Source: an uncultured Bacteroides sp. (GTDB taxonomy: Bacteria > Bacteroidota > Bacteroidia > Bacteroidales > Bacteroidaceae). Taken from it: 64,000 nucleotides of DNA. Positions 45,357 through 55,679 of this stretch are shown here, in pieces. The DNA lies in NCBI RefSeq assembly GCF_963677945.1, contig NZ_OY782578.1, positions 2,447,258 through 2,511,257 of the forward strand, read 5' to 3'. The translations under genes were made by a program, and so were the position numbers. The notes under the pieces are model-generated. The model was not told the origin of the DNA and did no database searches. It saw only the letters and a list, made by a program, of their open reading frames with translations. Each line of letters begins with the position of its first letter. Positions within the stretch are counted from its first letter, which is position 1.

Positions 45357-46556
45357 ATGCCAACTATATCCATTCGTGGAACAGAAATGCCTGCTTCACC
45401 AATTAGGAAACTTGCTCCGTTAGCTGAAGCTGCCAAACAAAGAGGAACTCATGTGTATCACCTGAATATTGGTCAGCCCGACCTTCCTACTCCTAAGGCC
45501 GCACTTGAAGCCATTCGTAATATTGATCGTAAGATTTTGGAATACAGTCCAAGTGACGGTTACAGAAGCTATCGGGAAAAGCTTACCCATTATTATGCCA
45601 AATATAATATTAATCTGACTGCAGATGATATTATCATAACTACCGGTGGATCGGAAGCTGTGCTTTTTGCCTTCATGTCATGCTTGAATCCGGGTGATGA
45701 AATTATTGTTCCGGAACCGGCTTATGCCAACTATATGGCATTTGCTATTTCGGCTGGAGCTGTGATTCGTACTGTGGCAACTACTATAGAAGAAGGGTTC
45801 TCTCTTCCAAAGGTGGAGAAATTTGAAGAACTGATTAACGAGCGTACAAAAGGTATTTTGATTTGTAATCCTAATAACCCTACTGGCTATTTATATACTC
45901 GCAAGGAGATGAATCAAATCAGGGATATGGTTAAGAAGTATGATTTGTTCTTATTCTCTGATGAAGTATATCGTGAGTTCATTTATACCGGTTCACCTTA
46001 TATTTCAGCATGTCACCTTGAAGGTATTGAGAACAATGTTGTATTGATTGACTCTGTCTCTAAAAGATATTCAGAGTGCGGTATTCGTATTGGTGCATTA
46101 ATTACAAAGAACAAAGAAGTCCGTAACGCAGTTATGAAGTTCTGCCAGGCTCGTCTTAGTCCTCCATTGATTGGACAGATTGCAGCTGAGGCTTCTTTAG
46201 ATGCTCCGGAAGAATATTCAAGAGAAACGTATGACGAATATGTTGAGCGCCGTAAGTGCCTGATTGATGGATTGAATAAAATACCGGGAGTTTATTCTCC
46301 GATACCAATGGGAGCTTTCTATACAGTGGCAAAGTTACCGGTTGACGATTCTGATAAATTCTGTGCATGGTGTCTTTCTGATTTTGAATACGAAGGTGAA
46401 ACCGTGTTTATGGCTCCGGCTTCAGGTTTCTATACAACTCCGGGTGCCGGATATAATGAAGTTCGTATTGCTTATGTGTTAAAGAAAAAGGATCTGACTC
46501 GCGCACTCTTTATTTTAAGTAAAGCATTGGAAGCCTATCCGGGGAGAGTTGATTGA
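45357..46556 (+). CDS. PLP-dependent aminotransferase, class I/II (aspartate-type)
   Basis: 399 residues. Class I fold with LNIGQPDLPTP near the N-terminus, TGGSEAV, NPNNPTGYLY, FSDEVYREF and the PLP lysine K236 in DSVSKRYSE, then an Arg close to the C-terminus. The SKRYSECGIRIG form is common for a subgroup annotated as aspartate aminotransferase in Bacteroidetes. Exact amino donor is not shown. It has a good promoter and overlaps the possible TTG start of the next gene by four bases. Confidence 0.9.
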   Translation: MPTISIRGTEMPASPIRKLAPLAEAAKQRGTHVYHLNIGQPDLPTPKAALEAIRNIDRKILEYSPSDGYRSYREKLTHYYAKYNINLTADDIIITTGGSEAVLFAFMSCLNPGDEIIVPEPAYANYMAFAISAGAVIRTVATTIEEGFSLPKVEKFEELINERTKGILICNPNNPTGYLYTRKEMNQIRDMVKKYDLFLFSDEVYREFIYTGSPYISACHLEGIENNVVLIDSVSKRYSECGIRIGALITKNKEVRNAVMKFCQARLSPPLIGQIAAEASLDAPEEYSRETYDEYVERRKCLIDGLNKIPGVYSPIPMGAFYTVAKLPVDDSDKFCAWCLSDFEYEGETVFMAPASGFYTTPGAGYNEVRIAYVLKKKDLTRALFILSKALEAYPGRVD

Positions 46557-46564
46557 ATTTCTTT

Positions 46565-47554
46565 ATGAAGCAGTATGATTACATAACGCTTTCTAAAGCT
46601 ATTGGCATAATATTAGTTGTTGTTGGTCATTTTACTTCTACAGTATACATGCCAGCTTATTACAGCGAAATAAAAAATCTTATTTTTTCATTTCATATGC
46701 CACTATTTATGATATTGTCTGGCTTTCTGTTCCAAATGTCTATGAGCAGGAAACCAGACGGTATTTCGTTACTTCCATTTCTTAAGAAGAAGTTTATACG
46801 CTTGATGGTTCCTTATTTCTTTATTTCTGCAGCAATTGCTCTGCTGAATTTTGGTTTGGGACTCTTTATGCCGGTAAAACGGGTGGTAGACTGGCGTTAT
46901 CTTCTAGAGATTCTTTACACAAATGTTGGTGGATCGGCAGTATTTCTTTGGTTCATGTATACTTTGTTTGTGGTGTTCTTGATTTCGGCTCTCTGCATGA
47001 AATTAAAAGGTGGGATAACTATTTTAGGAATCCTTTCTGTAATTCTCTATTTTATTCCACTTCCACAAATATTCTATTTATCATTTGTCCATTCATTCAT
47101 TATCTATTTCTGGGCAGGAATAATTCTATTTCTACTGACTGACAAGGAAAAGCTCCGCCCTTCATTAGCTCACTCAATTTTTGCAATTATAATATTGACT
47201 TTGGCTTATGGAAGAAGAGATTTTGTTGATACTGAGAATCTTAAACAGTTTTTGAATCTTATTTGTGGTTTATCCGGTAGCTATATGGTTATCTGTATTG
47301 CTCACGAAATTCAAAAATCAAGTAACAACTGGTTAATGTCTTTAGGCAAATATAGCGCTTATATCTATTTACTTCATATGGCCGGAGTTTATTCAGTAAG
47401 AATGGTCTATGAAAAAATGGGTTTATTTACCCCCGTTACATATTCTATAGCTTTGGCTCTGGCAGTAATAGCAGGTCTTGTACTTCCTGTAATTCTAACA
47501 AAGTATGTAATTAATAAAAATAAGTCATTAACTTTTTTAATGGGAGGAAACTAA
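46565..47554 (+). CDS. Acyltransferase family 3 membrane protein
   Basis: 329 residues from the ATG at 46565 (MKQYDYITLSKAIGI, the usual start of the family). A TTG at 46553 in the same frame is also possible, since a GGGGAGAG stretch lies before it. About ten membrane segments are visible, with the family catalytic His in VVVGHFTS and the FSFHMPLFMILSGFLF segment. Such enzymes add acyl groups to extracellular glycans, lipids or antibiotics; the substrate is unknown. It is followed by a LolE-like permease after three bases. Confidence 0.9.
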   Translation: MKQYDYITLSKAIGIILVVVGHFTSTVYMPAYYSEIKNLIFSFHMPLFMILSGFLFQMSMSRKPDGISLLPFLKKKFIRLMVPYFFISAAIALLNFGLGLFMPVKRVVDWRYLLEILYTNVGGSAVFLWFMYTLFVVFLISALCMKLKGGITILGILSVILYFIPLPQIFYLSFVHSFIIYFWAGIILFLLTDKEKLRPSLAHSIFAIIILTLAYGRRDFVDTENLKQFLNLICGLSGSYMVICIAHEIQKSSNNWLMSLGKYSAYIYLLHMAGVYSVRMVYEKMGLFTPVTYSIALALAVIAGLVLPVILTKYVINKNKSLTFLMGGN

Positions 47555-47557
47555 GAA

Positions 47558-48802
47558 ATGAATCTTTCACTTTTTATAGCTCGAAGAATATATTCTGGTA
47601 AAGAGGTTCAGAAGCAAGTCTCAAAGCCAGCTGTGCGCATTGCTACGATTGGTATTGCGATTGGACTGGCTGTAATGATTATTTCTGTAGGAGTAGTTAT
47701 AGGCTTTAAAAATGAAATTAAAAGTAAAGTAGTAGGGTTTGGTTCGCATATTCAGGTTAGCAACTTCGATTCATCTCTTTCTTACGAAACGCGCCCGGTT
47801 GTTACGAATGATAGCTTAATAAAAGTCCTCTCTTCCATACCTGGTATAAAACATGTGCAGAGATATTCTACAAAGCCAGGAATGATAAAGACTGATAATG
47901 CTTTTCAGGGAATGGTCCTGAAAGGAGTGGGGCAGGAGTTTGATCCTACATTCTTCCGCCATAATCTGGTAGAAGGAGAAGTCCCTGCTTTTTCAGATTC
48001 AGCTTCATCAAATGAGGTGCTTATCTCTAAATCTTTGGCAAATAAGCTAAACTTAAAGTTAGGCGACAAGATCTATACTTATTATATTCAAAGCGAGGTT
48101 CGCGCTCGCAGATTCACAATTAAGGGGATATATCAAACCAATTTCTCTGAATATGATAACCTGTTTCTGCTGACGGATATCAGAACTGTAAACCATTTAA
48201 ATCAGTGGGAACCCGAACAAGCTACCGGAATGGAGCTTCAGATTACCGACTATGATCAGCTGGATAAAGTGGCATATAATGTGTATCAGCATGTAGATAA
48301 AGAAGTTGATAAATATGGTGGTGTTTATTATACGCAGACTATAGAACAACTTAATCCATCTGTTTTTGCATGGCTTAGTTTGCTTGATATGAATGTATGG
48401 GTTATCCTGATTTTAATGGTTGGTGTAGCCGGATTTACAATGATTTCGGGTTTGCTGATTATCATTCTGGAGAGAACAAACATGATTGGGATTCTGAAAG
48501 CACTTGGTGCTAAGAACTTCAGTATTCGCGAGATATTCCTTTATTTCTCAGTCTTTTTAATAGGCAAAGGTATGCTTTGGGGAAATATAGTAGGATTACT
48601 ATTCTGTTTTGTTCAGTCTAAATTCCATCTATTCAGGTTAGAACCCGAAACATATTATATTGACCATGTGCCAGTGGAGTTTAATGTCTGGCTGTTCCTT
48701 TTAATAAATGCAGGAACATTTATTGCTTCAGTCTTGATGTTAGTTGGGCCTTCTTATCTCATTTCAAAGATTAATCCGGCAAAATCCATTCAATTTGAAT
48801 AA
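47558..48802 (+). CDS. FtsX-fold permease, LolC/LolE-like
   Basis: 414 residues: one N-terminal helix (about 28-52), a periplasmic domain of about 220 residues, and three C-terminal helices. The start LFIARRIYSG and the coupling loop ERTNMIGILKALGAKN are typical of the LolC/E group that extracts lipoproteins from the inner membrane, and SKINPAKSIQ closes it. No ATPase is adjacent, but a LolD could be elsewhere; FtsE in this window is on the other strand. Confidence 0.9.
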   Translation: MNLSLFIARRIYSGKEVQKQVSKPAVRIATIGIAIGLAVMIISVGVVIGFKNEIKSKVVGFGSHIQVSNFDSSLSYETRPVVTNDSLIKVLSSIPGIKHVQRYSTKPGMIKTDNAFQGMVLKGVGQEFDPTFFRHNLVEGEVPAFSDSASSNEVLISKSLANKLNLKLGDKIYTYYIQSEVRARRFTIKGIYQTNFSEYDNLFLLTDIRTVNHLNQWEPEQATGMELQITDYDQLDKVAYNVYQHVDKEVDKYGGVYYTQTIEQLNPSVFAWLSLLDMNVWVILILMVGVAGFTMISGLLIIILERTNMIGILKALGAKNFSIREIFLYFSVFLIGKGMLWGNIVGLLFCFVQSKFHLFRLEPETYYIDHVPVEFNVWLFLLINAGTFIASVLMLVGPSYLISKINPAKSIQFE

Positions 48803-48818
48803 TAGAGATACTATTATA

Positions 48819-48860
48819 AATTTATTGGTGAATGGTTGCCCAACCATTCACCAATAAATT
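48819..48860. terminator. 42-bp perfect palindrome, probable bidirectional terminator
   Basis: Twenty-base arms around a two-base centre, containing ATTGGTGAATGGTT and its complement, lie between a plus-strand gene and a convergent minus-strand gene. A third partial copy of the right arm (CCATTCACCAATAA) follows at 48865-48878. Flanks are AT-rich. Confidence 0.65.
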
Positions 48861-48927
48861 AAATCCATTCACCAATAATTTAAGAGGCAAACCCCAATGC
48901 TTTTCGTATAGAATAACGGGCTATTTT

Positions 48928-50097
48928 TTATCTTCTCATATAGTCACCTTTTCCCCGGATTGTTCTGAATAATTTGAACTTTAATACATCAAGAGGTTGA
49001 ACTATATCAAATATTGGTAACGTAAGATAATATTTTCTTTCTTCTAAATCAGTGGCTGTTTTATTGATAATAACAATCTGCATTATATATCGAAGAATGT
49101 ACACTAGGATTGCTAAGCCTAGCACAACCCATTGCTTGTCAATAATACCAATTGCAATTGTTCCGACAACAGTAGCGATAAATAGCAGGCGAGAAGTTGT
49201 TTCAAAACCTAATAAGTAGCGTTGAGCGCCATGGAAAAAGTGTGAAGTTGCCAGATAACTAACTTTCTCTTCTTTCCAGCTTTTATATCCATATGATGGC
49301 TCCATTCTTATAACAGACCCCGGAGAAGTTTCAACTTTTGTGTTATAAGGTGTTGCTACTTCGTTTATAAACAAGTCATCGTCACCCCGTTGTAAGTTTA
49401 GGTGTGAAGAGAATCCTTTGTTTTTAAAGAATAACTCTTTTCTGTAAGCCATATTTCGTCCAATACCCATATATGGTTTATCTATAAGTGCGAATCCTAG
49501 AAAGCGCATTGACATAAACAGGTTAGTGAATGAAGCCTTTCTATAGAACCATCCATTATTTTGCTCATATCCGCTATATCCTAAAACTATTTCTGTGTGT
49601 GGCGTGAAATTTCTGGCCATTAGTCTTAACCACTCCTTGCTAGCCGGACGGCAATCGGCATCTGTAAATACTAGCCAATCATACTTACTAGCCTTAATTC
49701 CTACAGTGAGTGCCAGTTTTTTTCTACTGATGTAACGGGCACCATCGGGTGTAAATGTATGATATAAATTGGTGTATTGTTCTTCAAGAATTGTCAGTAC
49801 ATCTTCACTTTCATCTGTTGAGCCATCATTAATAACGATAACTTCAAAATTAGGATAATCTTGTTCCAGAATGGAAGGTAGATATTTCCTGAGATTCTCA
49901 GATTCATTACGTGCGCTGATAATTACAGAGATAGGAGGAAGATCTGCTTCGTATATTAAATCTCCTGCATTTACAGCTTTGTTGTGAACATGTAATTGGT
50001 TGTATAGACTGAAATAGTAGATTATTTGTATAATTAGTAATATACCTATAGAGGCTAATAATATTATCTCGACTATATTAAAGGTAAATAAGTCCAT
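48928..50097 (-). CDS. Glycosyltransferase family 2 membrane protein
   Basis: 389 residues. An N-terminal helix (about 8-32) precedes a GT-A domain with VIINDGSTDESED, FTDADCRPASKEWL (the DxD-like site) and a conserved RGDDDLFI segment, followed by two or three C-terminal helices (about 295-350). Processive or cell-surface glycan synthesis is plausible. It is separated from the lysA gene by a terminator. Sugar donor and acceptor are unknown. Confidence 0.9.
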   Translation of the reverse strand: MDLFTFNIVEIILLASIGILLIIQIIYYFSLYNQLHVHNKAVNAGDLIYEADLPPISVIISARNESENLRKYLPSILEQDYPNFEVIVINDGSTDESEDVLTILEEQYTNLYHTFTPDGARYISRKKLALTVGIKASKYDWLVFTDADCRPASKEWLRLMARNFTPHTEIVLGYSGYEQNNGWFYRKASFTNLFMSMRFLGFALIDKPYMGIGRNMAYRKELFFKNKGFSSHLNLQRGDDDLFINEVATPYNTKVETSPGSVIRMEPSYGYKSWKEEKVSYLATSHFFHGAQRYLLGFETTSRLLFIATVVGTIAIGIIDKQWVVLGLAILVYILRYIMQIVIINKTATDLEERKYYLTLPIFDIVQPLDVLKFKLFRTIRGKGDYMRR

Positions 50098-50210
50098 TGC
50101 GTATTTTCTGTTTATTTATTGCTGCAAAATTACATTAAATATTGGAATTAATAGATATAGAATTTTTCTTTTTAAACATAAAGTATATCTTTTGAAATCA
50201 TTTTTTTTGC

Positions 50211-50242
50211 TAAAAAAAGGGATGCCTTTTGGACATCCCTTA
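50211..50242 (-). terminator. Terminator behind lysA
   Basis: Arms AAGGGATG and CATCCCTT around nine bases; on the minus strand it is followed by a run of seven Ts. It lies about 20 bases after the lysA stop. Confidence 0.8.
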
Positions 50243-50260
50243 TTCGTTTATTTATCGAAG

Positions 50261-51421
50261 TTAAATTAGCTCATCAGAAGTGTATCCTTGAGGAAGAGCT
50301 CTGCAATTATAACCAGAAGCCATAATTTCACCGTATGCACCGGCCGAACGAAGAGCAAAGAGATCTCCTCTTTTCACTTTGTTAATATCCAGTGCCTTGC
50401 CAAATACATCAGAAGACTCACAAATTGGACCTACAACATCATACTTCTCCATTGGCTCTTCAGATGTTATGTTTTCAATTTTATGGTAAGCCTGATATAA
50501 AGCTGGGCGAATAAGATCTGTCATACCACCATCTAGAATGGCGAATTGCTTATTTGCTCCTTGTTTTACATATAACACTTTGCTTATTAAACTGCCACAT
50601 TGTCCAACAACTGAACGTCCTAATTCAAAATGCAATGATTGTGAAGGGCGTAATTTCAAGTGTTTATGGAATGTTGCAAAATATGCAGCAAAATCAGGAA
50701 TAGATTGTCTGTTAGGATGTTGGTAATCAATACCCAGTCCACCGCCAACATTTATATGTTCAACAATAATACGGCGTTGATACATGTGTTCCTGTATTTC
50801 GTTTACACGATTACAAAGTCCCACAAAGTCGCCCATATCAAGGATCTGTGAACCAATATGGAAATGTAATCCTAACAACTTAACATTAGGAAGTGCATTG
50901 ACAGCATCTAAAACATTATCCAGATCTTCAAGATTAATACCAAACTTATTCTCCTTTAGTCCGGTAGTAATATTAGCATGCGTATGTGCTCCTACATTTG
51001 GATTAATACGCAAAGCTATTGAAGCAATTTTACCTTTAGCACCAGCAAGTTCGTTGATAACTTCAAGCTCTGGTATAGATTCTACGTTAAAACAGAATAT
51101 TCCATAATCTAATCCTAGATTAATTTCCCAGTCGGCTTTACCAACACCTGCAAAAACAATTTTAGAAGCAGGAAATCCAGCTTTAATTGCAGCACGAATC
51201 TCGCCACCGCTAACGCAATCTGCGCCTAAATAGTTCTCACGAATAATTGAGAGAACTTTCGGATTAGCATTTGCTTTTACGGCATAGTGTACAATATAAT
51301 TGCCATACTTCTTTGCCTCGTTATTTACACAATTAAGTGTGTCCCTTAATACCTTTGTATCGTAGAAATAGAAAGGAGTTTCCATCTCACGAAATTTATC
51401 TATTGGGAAGGTCCCTTTCAT
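50261..51421 (-). CDS. lysA: Diaminopimelate decarboxylase
   Basis: 386 residues. Last step of lysine synthesis, from meso-diaminopimelate to lysine. PLP lysine is K49 in YAVKANANPK; the alanine-racemase-like barrel is followed by a beta domain. Signature segments are GGEIRAAIKAG, HFHIGSQI, NVGGGLGIDYQ, ELGRSVVG and CESSDVFGK. It starts 12 bases after lysC on the same strand, so both belong to the same transcript. Confidence 0.95.
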   Translation of the reverse strand: MKGTFPIDKFREMETPFYFYDTKVLRDTLNCVNNEAKKYGNYIVHYAVKANANPKVLSIIRENYLGADCVSGGEIRAAIKAGFPASKIVFAGVGKADWEINLGLDYGIFCFNVESIPELEVINELAGAKGKIASIALRINPNVGAHTHANITTGLKENKFGINLEDLDNVLDAVNALPNVKLLGLHFHIGSQILDMGDFVGLCNRVNEIQEHMYQRRIIVEHINVGGGLGIDYQHPNRQSIPDFAAYFATFHKHLKLRPSQSLHFELGRSVVGQCGSLISKVLYVKQGANKQFAILDGGMTDLIRPALYQAYHKIENITSEEPMEKYDVVGPICESSDVFGKALDINKVKRGDLFALRSAGAYGEIMASGYNCRALPQGYTSDELI

Positions 51422-51433
51422 ACAAATTTGCTA

Positions 51434-52753
51434 TTATTTATTATTGAAAAGTACATTACTTAATGATTGTAATGCTTCTTTTTTATCAGATTCGCGAATA
51501 AGGAATGATATATTGTGATTACTACCACCAAATGAAATCATTCTAACCGGTATGTTACTCATTGCATCAAGTGCAGTAGCTTCAAATCCAACATTTTCCC
51601 ATTCCAGGTCACCAACAACACATACAATACACATATCTTTGTCTACTGTAACTGTACCATATTTCTTCAAATCATCAAGAATTTCCGGCAAGTGTTTTAT
51701 ATTGTCTATCGATACTGAAACTCCAACTTCCGATGTACAAACCATATCAATAGAAGTCTGGTAGCTTTCAAATATCTCGAATACCTTGCGAAGGAATCCG
51801 TGTGCTAGCAACATACGGCTTGATTTGACTTTGATTGCTGTGATATTATCTTTTGCTGCAACAGCTTTGATTTTATTCTTTTCGGTTTCGTTAGAAATCA
51901 ATGTACCAGGAGCTGATGGTTCCATGGTATTCAGTAAACGAACCGGAATGTTAGCATATTTAGCAGGTTGCACACAAGTTGGGTGAAGAATCTTTGCACC
52001 GAAATAAGCAAGCTCGGCAGCTTCTTCAAAATGTAGTTGACGAACAGGAGCAGTTTTATCAACTACACGAGGGTCGTTATTGTGGAGACCATCAATATCA
52101 GTCCAGATTTGAATTTCAGAAGCATCAATAGCTGCACCGATTAATGAAGCGGTATAATCACTACCTCCACGTTGCAAGTTATCAATTTCACCGTATGCAT
52201 TTCTACAGATGAAACCTTGTGTGATATAAATATCTGCATCAGGATAAAGTTCTAGCTGAATCTGAAGTTTTTCTTTAATGTATAAAGGATCTGGCTCTGC
52301 ATTCTTGTCTGTACGCATATATTCCAATGCTGGAAGTAATACAGATTTTACTCCACATTCACATAGGTAATTATTAACCATAGCAGTGGATATTAATTCA
52401 CCTTGAGCAAGAACAACTTTTTCTTCAAAAAGTGTAAACAGATCTTTGGTGTAAGAACGGATATAATCAAAATGGGATTTAATAATTTCCAATCCTTTCT
52501 GTTTATATTCAGCAGTAGAATAAAGTTCATCAACGTGTTGTTTATACTTTCTTTCCAGATTGTTGATGATCTCGTTTGCGCCATCCGGATTCTTTTTATA
52601 TAAGTAATCCGAGATTTCAACTAAAGTATTTGTTGTGCCAGACATTGCTGAAAGCACTACTATTTTCTTCTCACCATCGGTTATTAATTTGGCTACCTCT
52701 TTCATCCGCTCGGCAGAACCAACGGAAGTACCTCCAAACTTTAAAACTTTCAT
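51434..52753 (-). CDS. lysC: Aspartokinase
   Basis: 439 residues. First step of the aspartate pathway. Kinase domain begins KVLKFGGTSVGSAERM, with LQRGGSDYTASLIGAA as a second hallmark; two ACT domains (about 300-439) give feedback control. It is the monofunctional form without homoserine dehydrogenase, and its position before lysA suggests a lysine-dedicated enzyme. Between it and ftsE are only 26 bases. Confidence 0.95.
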   Translation of the reverse strand: MKVLKFGGTSVGSAERMKEVAKLITDGEKKIVVLSAMSGTTNTLVEISDYLYKKNPDGANEIINNLERKYKQHVDELYSTAEYKQKGLEIIKSHFDYIRSYTKDLFTLFEEKVVLAQGELISTAMVNNYLCECGVKSVLLPALEYMRTDKNAEPDPLYIKEKLQIQLELYPDADIYITQGFICRNAYGEIDNLQRGGSDYTASLIGAAIDASEIQIWTDIDGLHNNDPRVVDKTAPVRQLHFEEAAELAYFGAKILHPTCVQPAKYANIPVRLLNTMEPSAPGTLISNETEKNKIKAVAAKDNITAIKVKSSRMLLAHGFLRKVFEIFESYQTSIDMVCTSEVGVSVSIDNIKHLPEILDDLKKYGTVTVDKDMCIVCVVGDLEWENVGFEATALDAMSNIPVRMISFGGSNHNISFLIRESDKKEALQSLSNVLFNNK

Positions 52754-52779
52754 CTTCTTTACACTATTAAATTGTTAAT

Positions 52780-53556
52780 TTATTCTTTATCCGTCTCTTC
52801 TTCACTTATAAATTCGGTTTGTGAATAAGTCGTTTCTAATATAGGTTCATTAAAATCCTGAACGTTCTCTTTTTTATGAAAATCGTGAGTGGCATCTTGT
52901 AATTGATGATTATCACATTTCAGAACCAGTCCGGGGAAATCTTTGATTAGTTGAATATTATGCGTAGTCATAATCACAGACGACCCTTTGTGGCTGATGC
53001 TATGAAGTAACTCCACGATTCTTCTTCCTGTTTCTGCATCCAGATTTCCAGTTGGCTCATCCGCCAGGATAACAGAAGGAGAGTTCAATATAGCTCTGGC
53101 AATAACAATACGCTGTTGTTCTCCGCCAGAAAGCTCGTTAGGTAACTTATCACCTTTGGATGTCATTCCTACCTGCTCTAAAACTTCTTGTATACGCTCT
53201 TTAATCTCCTGCTTGTTTTTCCAGCCGGTAGCACGCAATACGAATTCCAGATTACTATATACTGTGCGATCTGTAAGTAATTGAAAATCCTGAAAAATGA
53301 TGCCCAACTTCTTTCTAAGTTGAGGAATATGTTTACGCTTAATTGTTCGTAGGTTATTTCCTAAAACTTCTGCTTCTCCAGAAGCGATACCCAGTTCTCC
53401 ATAAATAGTTTTTAGTAAGCTCGTTTTTCCAGTGCCTACCTTACCTATAATGTATAAAAAATCACCAGCATTCAACTGCATGTTTACATCTTTAAGTAAG
53501 CATGTATCTTGCTGTGCAATTTCTACATTCTGATAGTTAATGAGTAATTCGCTCAT
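52780..53556 (-). CDS. ftsE: FtsE-like ABC ATPase of the cell-division FtsEX complex
   Basis: 258 residues. Walker [10 protein letters not shown], signature [14 protein letters not shown], Walker [15 protein letters not shown] and the His of TTHNIQ are all present; [27 protein letters not shown] is typical for FtsE in Bacteroidetes. The C-terminus has an additional charged tail of about 35 residues. It couples ATP to amidase activation through FtsX, which is not adjacent here. It lies between hisIE and lysC, in an apparent metabolic operon. Confidence 0.87.
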   Translation of the reverse strand: MSELLINYQNVEIAQQDTCLLKDVNMQLNAGDFLYIIGKVGTGKTSLLKTIYGELGIASGEAEVLGNNLRTIKRKHIPQLRKKLGIIFQDFQLLTDRTVYSNLEFVLRATGWKNKQEIKERIQEVLEQVGMTSKGDKLPNELSGGEQQRIVIARAILNSPSVILADEPTGNLDAETGRRIVELLHSISHKGSSVIMTTHNIQLIKDFPGLVLKCDNHQLQDATHDFHKKENVQDFNEPILETTYSQTEFISEEETDKE

Positions 53557-53562
53557 ATCTTT

Positions 53563-54159
53563 TTATTCTTTATGTCTTTTCTTAAGCTCACGAGCTAAAT
53601 CTTCAATGCGATAACCTTTTGAAGTAAGAAGAACAATCAGGTGATAAATCAAATCTGAAGCTTCATATATTAAGCCGTCGTCAGTGCCGTTTGTTGCTTC
53701 AATTACAGTCTCGACAGCTTCTTCACCTACTTTCTGAGCCATGCGGTTCACGCCAGAGTTGAATAAAGATGTAGTATATGATTTTTCAGGCATTTCTTCA
53801 TGGCGTTTATAGATAAAGTCTTGCAAATACTTAAGAAACATGATATCTTCTGTATTTTCTTCGTTCCAGCAAGTATCAGCACCTGTATGGCAAACCGGGC
53901 CTACTGGTTTTACCTTAATCAGTAAGGTGTCTTTATCACAATCTTCTTTAATGGAAACAACATTCAGAAAATTTCCACTTTCTTCTCCTTTTGTCCAAAG
54001 TCTGTTCTTTGTGCGGCTGAAGAAGGTTACTTTTCCTGTTGCAACAGTTTTTTCATAAGCTTCCTTATTCATAAAACCGAGCATCAGCACTTTAGAAGTG
54101 AAATTATCTTGTATAATTGCCGGAATTAATCCATCCATTTTATTAAAATCTAAATCCAT
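53563..54159 (-). CDS. hisIE: Bifunctional phosphoribosyl-AMP cyclohydrolase / phosphoribosyl-ATP pyrophosphatase
   Basis: 198 residues: N-terminal HisI domain with FFSRTKNRLWTKGEESG and CHTGADTCW (zinc ligands), C-terminal HisE domain with GEEAVETVIEATN (about 140-152) and DLIYHLIVLL. Catalyses steps 2 and 3 of histidine synthesis. It lies 33 bases after hisF. Confidence 0.96.
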   Translation of the reverse strand: MDLDFNKMDGLIPAIIQDNFTSKVLMLGFMNKEAYEKTVATGKVTFFSRTKNRLWTKGEESGNFLNVVSIKEDCDKDTLLIKVKPVGPVCHTGADTCWNEENTEDIMFLKYLQDFIYKRHEEMPEKSYTTSLFNSGVNRMAQKVGEEAVETVIEATNGTDDGLIYEASDLIYHLIVLLTSKGYRIEDLARELKKRHKE

Positions 54160-54192
54160 GATGTAATATATTAAAATTCATTATTCGACTTG

Positions 54193-54948
54193 TTATCGTC
54201 TGACAGTTATTCCTTGTGCACAAAGATAATCTTTTAATTCGGAAATTTTAATTTCTCCGAAATGAAATACACTGGCTGCCAAAGCAGCATCAGCTTTTCC
54301 CAAGGTAAAAGTATCTTTAAAATGTTCCATTGAACCAGCTCCTCCGGAAGCGATGATCGGAATAGGCAAAGATTCAGATAAAAGAGCCAGTGTTTCGTTT
54401 GCATATCCATTTTTTACTCCATCATGATTCATGCTGGTAAAAAGTATTTCTCCAGCTCCACGATCAGCAGCTTCTTTGGCCCACGAAATTAGTTCTTTTT
54501 CCGTTTCTATTCTTCCTCCGTTCAAGTAACATTTCCAAATATCATCTTGTTGTTTAGCGTCAATAGCAACAACGCATACCTGTGAACCGAAATTTTTAGC
54601 GATATCGTTTATTAATTGCGGGTTTCGGATTGCAGAAGAGTTAATCGATACTTTGTCGGCACCTGCATTTAGCAAACGGTCTACATCCTTTATTTCATTA
54701 ATTCCTCCACCAACAGTAAATGGAATGCTAATGTTTGCGGCAACCCGTTTTACAAGATCGGTAAAAGTTTTCCGTCCTTCATGGCTAGCAGTAATGTCCA
54801 GAAAAACCAGTTCATCTGCACCTTGTTCGCTATAAGCCCGTCCTAGTTCTACCGGATCTCCGGCTTCACGCAGATTGACGAAATTTGTACCTTTTACGGT
54901 TGTTCCGTTCTTGATATCCAGACAAGGTATAATTCTTTTCGCTAACAT
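54193..54948 (-). CDS. hisF: Imidazole glycerol phosphate synthase cyclase subunit
   Basis: 251-residue (beta/alpha)8 barrel. D11 in IPCLDIKNG and the second catalytic Asp in VVAIDAKQ are both present, as is the phosphate-binding GGGINE. It works with HisH, encoded two genes earlier in the same operon. It starts one base after hisA ends. Confidence 0.96.
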   Translation of the reverse strand: MLAKRIIPCLDIKNGTTVKGTNFVNLREAGDPVELGRAYSEQGADELVFLDITASHEGRKTFTDLVKRVAANISIPFTVGGGINEIKDVDRLLNAGADKVSINSSAIRNPQLINDIAKNFGSQVCVVAIDAKQQDDIWKCYLNGGRIETEKELISWAKEAADRGAGEILFTSMNHDGVKNGYANETLALLSESLPIPIIASGGAGSMEHFKDTFTLGKADAALAASVFHFGEIKISELKDYLCAQGITVRR

Positions 54949-54949
54949 A

Positions 54950-55669
54950 CTATATAAATATCTTTAAGTCCTTAAGTTGAATATTACCTTCATAAAGCGC
55001 TTTCCCAAAAATTACAGAGGGAACTTTTGCTTCTTCAAGTTTTATAATATCATCAATACAGCTAACTCCTCCGCTTGCAATTAAGTAGAGTGAAGGAAAT
55101 TCTTTTAGTATTTCTTTATAGAGATCAGTAGATGGTCCTTGTAACATTCCATCACACTCTATATCCGTACAAATTACCTTTTTAATCCCTTTTTTAATAT
55201 ATTGATCAAGAAAAGGCATAAGTTCAACATCTGTACCTTCTTTCCATCCGCCTACTGCAATTTTTTTATCTTTGACGTCTGCTCCAAGTATAATTTTGTC
55301 ACTTCCATATTTACTGATCCATTCAGAAAACAGTTCAGGCTCTTTTACGGCAATACTTCCACCGGTAATCATTTGAGCTCCGCTGCTGAAAGCAATATCC
55401 AGGTCTTCATCACTTTTAATTCCACCACCAAAGTCTATGATTAAAGATGTTTGAGATGCAATTTTTTCCAGAATACGATAATTGACAATATGATGAGATT
55501 TAGCTCCGTCAAGGTCAACAACATGAAGTCGGCGAATACCATTTGCTTCAAATTCCTTTGCAACCTCAACAGGGTTCTCATTATATATTTTTTTGCTATC
55601 ATAATCACCTTTGGAAAGGCGGACGCATTTTCCTTCAATAATATCAATAGCAGGAATGATTTCAATCAT
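54950..55669 (-). CDS. hisA: ProFAR isomerase
   Basis: 239-residue (beta/alpha)8 barrel, paralogue of HisF. D9 in [14 protein letters not shown], a second Asp in ILGADVKD (about residue 130) and [10 protein letters not shown] show it is HisA. The usual HisA segment [10 protein letters not shown] is intact. Confidence 0.95.
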   Translation of the reverse strand: MIEIIPAIDIIEGKCVRLSKGDYDSKKIYNENPVEVAKEFEANGIRRLHVVDLDGAKSHHIVNYRILEKIASQTSLIIDFGGGIKSDEDLDIAFSSGAQMITGGSIAVKEPELFSEWISKYGSDKIILGADVKDKKIAVGGWKEGTDVELMPFLDQYIKKGIKKVICTDIECDGMLQGPSTDLYKEILKEFPSLYLIASGGVSCIDDIIKLEEAKVPSVIFGKALYEGNIQLKDLKIFI

Positions 55670-55679
55670 ATTCTATAAT

